This document shows, piece by piece, positions 56,301 to 64,000 of a stretch of DNA of 64,000 nt. How positions within the stretch are numbered: position 1 is the stretch's first letter; the number at the start of each line of letters is the position of its first letter. The notes below the pieces were generated by a model. It saw nothing but the letters and a program-made list of their open reading frames with translations, had not been told where the DNA came from and searched no databases. Source of the stretch: Lycorma delicatula (taxonomy: Eukaryota; Arthropoda; Insecta; Hemiptera; Fulgoridae); the NCBI RefSeq assembly GCF_047948215.1, contig NC_134455.1, positions 154,300,575 to 154,364,574 on the forward strand. Reading direction: 5' to 3'. Made by a program: the position numbers and the translations under genes.

Positions 56301-57915
56301 CAATCCAAAAGAAAATAATAAAATCGAATATTTTACCTAAATTCCGTTGAATTTCTTTGAAAAGGATGTTAGAATATTTATTGGAACACACATATTAGTG
56401 TTTATTTTAAACATTTGATTAATTAACTTACTTTATTGAAAATAAAAACTATTAAAAATTAATTTACCAAGATTATTTCATCTCAATTTATATTTACACC
56501 ATTACACAACTATATATAAAAAAATACATAATAAACTCTTCCTAATGAACTGGAGGACTCTAATTTACCGGGGAAAAACATAAGTAATATTGAGATAATT
56601 TGAAAAAATTTCAAAGCGTTCTATTTTTATAATACATTCTCAAGTAATGAAAAGCTATTCTTTATTCTGTAGAAAAGAAACCAATTTAAATTTTTATCTT
56701 CGTACCTTAAAATACGTATGTAGTAAAAGATAAAAGGACAAATTGACGAAATTAAATCACTTCCTTACCAAGAGAAGGTAAAGAATATCCAGTGTTAAGT
56801 ATTTCAATACTTTCTGATAAATCAAAGTGAAATTTCAGTAGAACTTATGAACAAAATCCTTTTCTACCTACAAGAGTAGGAAATATATCAGAGTGAAGAA
56901 ACATTACATCCAAATCTGTTTCATAATGATGTCTGTCGGAGATAGACGATTACTCACGTAGATCTTCTCAGAACTAAATTTTCAAAAAATCTTGTGGCAA
57001 AATTCTATTTTATACCGGCAATGTTCGTTAAAATTGCTATTTTAAATCCAAACTAATATTTTGAATCCAAGATAATACTTTAAAATTCCTTTAAATCCAA
57101 ACTAATATTATTTTTTCACGTCCTAAATTTTATAATCTAGAAGAGCATACCTGAAAGAAGTAATATTAGCTTGGATTTAAAAATCATATTGGTTATTTAC
57201 ATATTTTTAAAAAATTCTACTTTTTATTGTAAATGTTACCTGATTAATTACATACATCATTGAATTAATAAGATCAAATAGTAATATAGTCTCATTTATT
57301 CAAAAGAAGAAGAAAATAAACTTTAAACAAAATAAACTGAAATTTTAAACTCATTTAAAGAGTAAATTTGATTGATTTCATATCATTTTTAACCTGAAAA
57401 ATGCTATGAAATAGGTCCCACAACTGTATCTCCAAAAATAATTAGAAAATGCAAAAAATTGTCGACGCAAATTATAACTTTTTAAGTCTGGCATAAATAA
57501 TTTCATTAAAAAACCAGAAAAAAATAAAATCTTGCTAAACAAGACTTGTTTTAAATTTAATTCTGAGAAATCCTATGTGATTAATCGCAACTGACGTTAA
57601 CGGGAGTTTAAAAATATTATTAACTTTTATTAAAAAAGAAACACCGAAATACGGCAGAAAAATATTCTATTACAATTTTAAAATAAAACAAAGAATTATT
57701 TCAATACTGAAAACGATTCAAACAAATCCATGTGTATGCTTATATTCTTTCTTCTATAGTTTGTTTTTATTTTCAATAAATATAATTTCCGTAGATCAAT
57801 TATCAATTAAATTTCATTGAACAAAGAAAAATTTTCAAACATAAAATAGTGTATGAAAAAAAATACAAATCTGTCAATCCTATTACCTAGTAGAATGTAT
57901 GATATTATTTTGTAA
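53400..57915. other. Long AT-rich tract with no recognised gene
   Basis: Only short chance frames. A small inverted set, AAATCCAAACTAATATT (57047 and 57092) against TAATATTAGCTTGGATTT (57162), occurs near the right edge. Confidence 0.45.
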
Positions 57916-57918
57916 TAC

Positions 57919-59335
57919 ATACGAAGTGATTCAGAAGGAAAGGGAAATAATTTGGGAACTGATTCTAGAGCTTAAAATAAGAAAAAGGTTCATAAAAACA
58001 TATGAATTTAACTTCTTTTTAAATTAACATTCAGTTGTAAAAATGTAAATATAGTTTAGATTGCAAAAACACAAAACAAACAAATGACAAAAACAACTAA
58101 ACTTCCTAACGTTAATTGTTGTTCACAGCTAACCACAATTTTATGAAAACAATGAGTAGTATCAAATTAATTTTGAAGTATATACTTAGTGTTGCCAAAT
58201 TAATTTTTCAAAGGTATAATATGTTATTGTACCGGAACATTTGTTTTTAATTTTTACAAATTCATACAACTTTTCTGTTTAGTTTTCTGTTTTGTGTTTT
58301 AATTTCCAGGTATCATAGCTATGCCGTAAGAAGGAAAATATGGTAATCAGTCAAAAAATCATATGAGGTTTTTTCATTTCTCGACGTTCCATGACCCTAG
58401 GACCCCAAAAAACAGAAAAAAATTGGAGATAATATTCGTACGTCCATACCTTTGTTGGCGTGTTTGAAAACCGATTGTGATGAAATTTTGTACAGATTCG
58501 TGAATATGGAGCAATTTTTGTTAAACTTTGGGATCAATATCTGCAGGGGGAGGGGTAGATAGTTTTTTGAGGTCAATTTCTAAAAAAATTTCTAACAAAA
58601 CCCCACTTAACAAAAAAAAATATATATATATATATATATATTTTTATATAAATCACGCGTGCATGCTTGCTTACCTTATTTCAAAAATAATTCTGCTTGT
58701 AATTCTCCCTTCTCCAAACATCGAAGAAAGCTCTTTTCTTATTTATTGCATATTTTTTAACCGAATGTTTGCCTTTATGTACTTTGGGGGTCATATTTGA
58801 GGTGGAAAAACCAATCAAAGTTTAAAAATTTCGATATTCAGAAATTTTTAAAACGCGTAACAAATAACCATTACTAACTTTGATTTCAGCTTTTTTTTTC
58901 ATACACTTTATTACATCAATTTTCTCAGAATTAAATCCTCTCTAAATTTTGTGTTGATAATAAAATCTACGCAATTTATTAGTTATTTAATAAAGTTATT
59001 AAACCTCCCCCCCCCCAAAAAAAAACGCCGTTTTCGTCGCCAAATTTTTCTGTTTTACTTCGGATATCGTGAAAACTACGAGAGATACAGTTTTCGGACA
59101 TGTTTTATTAGATTTTTTCAGGTAAAAAAACATAAGAAACCAACAAGTTTATTCCTTAAAAATTTCAGTATGACTTCACTTCAACCAGAGGAACTGAAAT
59201 CCGGGAGAAATTTTTCGCTAGCCGTAACTCTATAGGTATAAGTTTTCGGACATATGTTTGTGTGAATTCTTATTTTAAGCCCTAGAATCAATTCTCAAAC
59301 TGTTTTCCTTTTCGCTGAAACACTTTATATATAAA
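57919..59335. mobile_element. 1.4-kb element with ~85-bp terminal inverted repeats (repeat alpha ends)
   Basis: The left end (57919-58005), reverse-complemented, reads 'CTTATTTTAAGCTCTAGAAT', 'CAGTTCCCAAATTATTTCCC' and 'TGAATCAC'. The right end (59246-59335) reads 'CTTATTTTAAGCCCTAGAAT', 'CAATTCTCAAACTGTTTTCC' and 'TGAAACAC'. The ends are thus inverted repeats at roughly 80 percent. The interior holds repeat alpha (left part up to ~58300, right part from ~59030) interrupted by repeat beta (58300-58900). No transposase frame, so it is non-autonomous. Confidence 0.7.
58300..58900 (+). repeat. Dispersed repeat beta, copy 3
   Basis: It matches 21960-22620: 'ATGGTAATCAGTCAAAAAAT', 'TTTCTCGACGTTCCATGACC', 'GGACCCCAAAAAACAG', 'TTGGCGTGTTTGAAAACCGA', 'TGTGATGAAATTTTG'. 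It contains a TA run at 58621-58641. The 90-residue frame at 58528 is a by-product. Confidence 0.7.
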
Positions 59336-59339
59336 TATA

Positions 59340-60185
59340 AAATTAAAACTTACAGATACTTAGAATGTAAACGAATATCTAATCTGAGGTCTATTTGCCA
59401 CATTACCACCAAAATCAAACTTAATAACTTACCAGATAATAGTCAAAATCAGTCCATCAGTTTAGTCAATTCGTGGGAACTTAACGTTGTGAAAAAAAAT
59501 AATTAATAAATATTACACAAAACAACTTAGTTATGAATGTTTTGCGACACACGTTTTTAACTGATTTACTTGTTTCTAAAATACAAAGTATCAATAATTA
59601 ATAAATTTTTATATAGGAGTACATATAATTTATATATAATCCGTAAAAAATATAATCAATTAAAAAATACAGAATAATTAGGGTATGTAACAATATCGAT
59701 ATGTGTTCATCTACCTGTACAGTTTTTTTACATAAAAATTAAAAAAGAAAAAATAAAGGCACAAAAGTTTCTTTTTGTATTTTTTACACGTCATTCAAAC
59801 TATTTACGTATTCTTGAGGGACAAAACTCAAGAGTAGGATAACATATGAGTCACTCGGTTGAATAAAAAATGTATGACAAAACTGATCGATAATACCGAC
59901 TCACACATTTTAACATAGGCAGTTCCTAGTTTATTATATCAGATTGTTAAAAATATCTGAATAATAATTTAACATCATTAATAAAAATGATATAAGATAA
60001 TATTAGCAAAATATTAAAAAAAAACTAATTTTTATATTCAATAGATTTGAACTTTCATAAACAGTATAATAAAATGAAAAATTTAATTATTACGGCATCT
60101 ATAATCAGGAACAGGTACAATTTTAGAAAATTAGGTTTTTCACTATAGAAATGAACATTTAGATTGAATTATTTTCTCGTTTGGA
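59340..60185. other. AT-rich tract with no recognised gene
   Basis: No coding or structured repeat seen. Confidence 0.45.
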
Positions 60186-60189
60186 TTTT

Positions 60190-60380
60190 ACTTTCTTGTA
60201 CGAAGGAAGTATTGTAATCGTGAAAAATGTCGGTTTTCAGATTTCAACGGAAATATCCATTTTGACCATCCCTGAATCCATTTTGACTAGTTTAGGCGTA
60301 ACGTCTGTACGTACGTACGTATGTATCTCGCATAACTCAAAAAGGGATTAGCCGTAGCATGTGGATAAGATATCCTTATA
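60190..60380 (+). repeat. Dispersed repeat gamma, copy 2
   Basis: 'CTTGTACGAAGGAAGTATTG', 'TTTCAACGGAAATATCCATT', 'CCTGAATCCATTTTGACTAG', then the alternating 'GTACGTACGTACGTATGT' and 'CTCGCATAACTCAAAAAGGG'. It matches the minus-strand copy at 925-1030 and extends further. Confidence 0.75.
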
Positions 60381-60384
60381 ATAT

Positions 60385-61015
60385 ACCCTTTCTTTTTTTA
60401 ATCTAAATATATTGATTTATTAATAATTATAACCTGTGACTGTAAAATTTTTTACAATAAATAGTAATTCAATAATAACAATAAAAAAAAAATGAAAAAA
60501 ATACAAAAGTTCTTAGTGAAATAAAATTTTATGTACTTTGAAATATGTGTATAATATTTAATAGGCGTACAAGGAAGTTATGTGGTGTCCACATCAGATT
60601 TATTTTTAATGATAATTTGAATATTTTTAACTGAAATACGTTTCTTAAATTTAAAAATTAGAGAGAAAAAATGATTAAAAACCAACGGAAAAACTTTCAT
60701 AAAAAAAAATAATTTTACAACGAAATTTTCCAAAAAAAAAGTTAAAATAATAAATATAAAGGCAAAGAATAAAATGAAGAAAGTTTGATGCACGAGCAGT
60801 AATTGTTTTTCTTATTAAAAGTTAACAACATTTTAAACTTTGTTATATAAAGTTGTACCATGAGTTTATTAATATTATTTTACATAATGAAATTACTTTA
60901 AGCAATTATTTTATTACACAGAAAAAAGAAAAAGAATAGTTAAATAAAAAATAAATGGAAATTATTTATAATTCAGCGGTAATTTTTTATGGAATAAATT
61001 TTTTAAAAATCAAAA
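60385..61015. other. AT-rich tract with no recognised gene
   Basis: Low-complexity. The 71-residue phenylalanine-rich minus frame (60793-60578) is taken as chance. Confidence 0.45.
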
Positions 61016-61019
61016 AATA

Positions 61020-61900
61020 ATTCATCAATTTCGATCACTTAAAATTTAGTGAATTCTCCATACTAATTGAAACTCCACATAACTGATACATTTTGGAAGC
61101 TCTTTTGAGTATTCATTTAAATACAGTACATAAAGGTTATCATTTCTGATATATGATATTATGTAACCAAGATGATGTCTGGACTCAAATTTAATCAAAC
61201 TATTATGCAACTGTAAAGTTTCCATAACTTGATATGTGGCATTTAATACGAAGATCAGCACCCTAGAATCTACAGTGATCTCTAGTGTCTAACCATCTGA
61301 CATTTTACAAAATAATTTTTATCTTTTGAAGAATAAACGACCATGTTTTCCATAGTTTTGATATAATCATTCTTCTCATATTCTGAGGACACTCCTTTTT
61401 AGTTCTGGGGATTTTATAATACGGATATTTTGATTAGCATATGTAAAAAAATAGTGAAAGTGCTTTAAAAAGGTACCCGTCCCGATTATAAATTAAAGTA
61501 ATTAATTTGAAATAAATTGTAATAACAAATTAAAAAATTCACTATTTAAAAATTCAACTATTTAAAATTCAGTAATATACAAGAAAAGGTCAGTGGTTAA
61601 AAAAAATTAACAGTATCCGGGCAAGAATTCAAACGTTATTATTACTAAATCAATGCAGTATAATATAAGAAATATTTTTTTTAGATTTATAATGTACATC
61701 GTATATGTGGAAATCGACTGAAGGGTACAAAGATGAAATCCAGATATTAGTTATTTTTTAATTTTTACCGAACTAGTAACAAGTTGTATAATATAAAGTG
61801 ATTTATATTGAATTTAAACCATTTCCGTTATATTTTATGTGCTTAAGTGCTGCTTACGTAAAGAATTATGATTTCTTTTTAAAAAAGAAGTACAATATTT
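61020..61900 (+). repeat. Direct repeat epsilon, copy 2 (~0.9 kb)
   Basis: Partner of 51140-52040. On the minus strand it holds the frame 61261-61046 (VLNATYQVMETLQLHNSLIK...). The first copy reads VLNVTYHVTET then a stop at the equivalent place, so both may be relics of one coding region. Confidence 0.75.
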
Positions 61901-61969
61901 AACAACTTGCAACTACAATGGAAGTTCTGAATTAAAGATACTAATTTAGAGAAAAATTGAAATATAATA

Positions 61970-62260
61970 TGTTTTTTCTGTTTAGCCTCCGAAACCACCG
62001 TAAAGTATTACTTCAGAGGATGATATGTGTGAATGTAAATGAAGTGTAGTCTTGTGCAGCCTCAGATCGACCAATCCTGAGATGTGTGGTTAATTGAAAC
62101 CCAACCAACAAAGAACACCGGTATCCACGATCTTGTATTCAAATTCGTATAAAACTAACTCCCATTACTAGGATTTGAACCTTAGAACTCTCGACTTCCA
62201 AATCAGCTGATTTCCAATGACGGGTTCACCACTAGAACAACCCGGTGGGTTTGGTTATTG
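61970..62260 (-). mobile_element. tRNA-headed SINE, family S1, near full length
   Basis: The minus strand begins near 'CCGGGTTGTTCTAGTGGTGA' (A-box region) and has 'AAATCAGCTGATTTGGAAGT', the B-box 'AGGTTCAAATCCT', then the body 'TGGATACCGGTGTTCTTTGT' and 'GGTTTCAATTAACCACACAT'. It ends 'CTGAAGTAATAC' with 'GGAGGCTAAACAG'-like sequence at about 61975. Partial copies lie at 14.2 and 46.0 kb. The polymerase III boxes are recognisable but decayed. Confidence 0.8.
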
Positions 62261-62264
62261 TTAT

Positions 62265-62920
62265 TACTCAACTGCTAACTACTCTTCAAGAAATGTCTAA
62301 TTTGGTTGGTAGGCAACTAGAACTTTAATTCACCTTCCTAATAACTACACTGCCCAGATTTTCCAGATGCCTTCCTGATATTTTAAATGGTTTATATATA
62401 TATATATACATTTTTTTTTTTTTAATTTTAGAACATGAGATAAACTTGACCTATACTTTTTTGAACTCCACTGGAAAAGTGTTTAATTAAATTTTATTAT
62501 TGTGTAACAGATAGGTCAAGAGCAAATTGTCGATTAGTTTCCGATATTCTAGGTCACTATAAAAGAAGGTATTTTATTAGCAGGAAAAATGAGAGAAAAT
62601 GAAGAAATGGCAATTACACAAAGTAAAATAAAAAAATTAAATCTTTTTACTGTATGCTTTCTTATTTATTTTTAGTTGTTTTATGCCACGTTCTTTAAAA
62701 AAAACGAATGATATTTTTAACATTTATATTTTCTTCTTTAAAAGAAATCAGATTTAATTTTTTATAATTATAGATGATGATTCTTACATTTTATTTAAAC
62801 TATCTTCGACGTTACTTATTTATTTTCTCAAATATTATCAGAGAAAAATAAAATAACTATATACAAAAATAAAATTATATACTGTATCGATGCAAAAAAA
62901 AATTATACCGAAAAATACAA
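62265..62920. other. AT-rich tract with no recognised gene
   Basis: Short TA run at 62395-62409; otherwise featureless. Confidence 0.45.
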
Positions 62921-62924
62921 AGTG

Positions 62925-63490
62925 TAAATTATGATGGCATAATTTTTCTATTTTACCCTTAGATGTCGTGAAAGCTACTGAAAGTACAGTTATAGGACCG
63001 GAATTTTTCGATATTTTGGGTTAAAAAACATAAGAAACCATCACGTTTACTCTTTATATAATCCTTTAAAAATTTCTGTATTCCTTATATCACCGGCAAA
63101 ATTGTAATCCGGGCGAAATTTCTCGCTAGCCGTAACTCGATAACAAAGCGTTGTCAGACATATTTTTACATGGAACTTTTCTTTATTTCAAGCTCCTACC
63201 CATTTTAGTAAATATATGACAAGTGAGAGGTTGGGACACGTAACCCGGTGGTGGATAGCACCACGCTTAGTACGCTCACGCTGTTAGATAAGCTCTAGGA
63301 GCTATTTAGGACACTGGTCGCTAAACTCTTTCGAGGCTTAGTAGCCGTTTGCGGCACAGACATTCGGTCTTTTGCTTTAGGGCGACTGAATGGGGTGGTG
63401 CCGGGAGAAATGCCAAGCAAACCTATTATTTCAAGCTCTAGAATCAGTTCCCAAATTATTACCTTTCCTCCTAAATCACCTTACAATATA
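62925..63490 (+). repeat. Dispersed repeat alpha, copy 4, split by a LINE B stub
   Basis: It reads 'GATGTCGTGAAAGCTACTGA', 'GTAATCCGGGCGAAATTTCT', 'CGCTAGCCGTAACTCGATAA', then, after the insertion, 'TAGAATCAGTTCCCAAATTA' and 'AATCACCTTACAATATA'. Comparison with the copies at 49 and 59 kb shows exactly where the insertion lies. Confidence 0.8.
63196..63425 (+). mobile_element. LINE B family stub (3' UTR only)
   Basis: This 230-bp insert has 'GACAAGTGAGAGGTTGGGAC', 'TTTCGAGGCTTAGTAGCCGT', 'TTAGGGCGACTGAATGGGGT' and 'GGGAGAAATGCCAAGC'. It matches 32845-33057 of LINE B. It is flanked by identical 13-bp copies of 'TTATTTCAAGCTC' at 63183-63195 and 63426-63438. It is an extreme 5' truncation of the same family. 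Confidence 0.92.
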
Positions 63491-63494
63491 TATT

Positions 63495-64000
63495 TTAGTA
63501 AATTTCGAAAATAAGCGTAGGAAACAGGAATGTTTTTTTTTATACACACACGTCTTTAAAAATAATTTTTTTTTAGATATTATATGTATCCTTTCTCCTA
63601 ATAACGAAGGGATCTACATTAGATTGTAAAATTACTTAAAAAAACATTTTATGAGAAGAAAAATATTTTAGGAGAACAATTATTTATACAAAGTACGTGG
63701 TAAACAATAGTATACCAAAGGATGTTGAATTCTATTAACTATAACTAGATGAGATTTCGAACGGAAATAAAGGAGGTGAAAAACAAGGCAACGACATATT
63801 GCTTTGGAAAAAGTTAAAAATGTTTTCTATTGTATACAGGTGAACAGCTCATTACGTGAGAACAGAAATTGCCACACAATATCTGTCGCAATGTTTCTAA
63901 GATTGCGGTGCATGTAAATGTTTCTAGTGACTAAAGTTGTGAACAATCTGTTCAAAAAGTGACACAACCTTATGCAAGAATATTTCCTTCTTTTGTAGCA
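63495..64000. other. AT-rich tract with no recognised gene
   Basis: No gene seen up to the window edge. Confidence 0.45.

Noticed and set aside
1..64000. CRISPR arrays, prophage or bacterial operons
   Set aside because: No regularly spaced repeats and no prokaryotic gene organisation; all coding relics are eukaryotic transposons.

Overview
The window looks like AT-rich, repeat-packed insect DNA. I found no convincing host gene, no functional tRNA or rRNA gene, no operon and no CRISPR array. The transposon set fits an arthropod: R1-clade and I-clade non-LTR elements, BEL/Pao, Helitron, Tc1/mariner-like and Merlin-like transposases, and tRNA-headed SINEs. The SINE consensus and the LINE tail 'CTAATGATCATAGCAGTCGA' remind me of hemipteran genomes. 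That is memory, not proof.

Layout. 1-2.5 kb: a decayed DDE transposase on the minus strand and two dispersed repeats. 3.3-6.1 kb: an I-clade LINE (RT, RNase H, Cys/His tail, 3' tail) damaged by a 46-bp duplication, two palindromic insertions and an in-frame deletion. 6.2-7.2 kb: a Helitron deletion derivative with its 3' hairpin and CTAG end. 14-22.6 kb: SINE pieces, copies of an unnamed repeat, an inverted-repeat element, and a BEL/Pao gag-protease relic with one candidate LTR. 24.2-25.2 kb: a foldback element. 26.1-26.6 kb: a LINE C-terminus. 29.96-30.58 kb: a long hairpin element.

30.57-34.97 kb is the best-resolved part. An R1-like LINE (A, minus strand) was split by a younger, 5'-truncated R1-clade LINE (B, plus strand, intact RT frame), with a 20-bp target duplication. 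A 230-bp stub of the B family sits at 63.2 kb with its own 13-bp duplication. Beside A, at 34.98-36.81 kb, lies an I-like LINE holding only ORF1 and the 3' tail.

36.8-64 kb: a relic of a widespread protein family of unknown function, two copies of a tRNA-headed SINE, a Merlin-like relic, two further DDE transposase relics, a 0.9-kb direct repeat (51.1 and 61.0 kb), and a 1.4-kb element with about 85-bp terminal inverted repeats. Long AT-rich tracts lie between.

Nothing here acts as a pathway. The most unusual signal is a recurring class of perfect or near-perfect short palindromes, several of which break transposon reading frames and look like template-switch scars. The other points of interest are the hairpin element, the ORF1-only LINE and several repeat families I cannot name.
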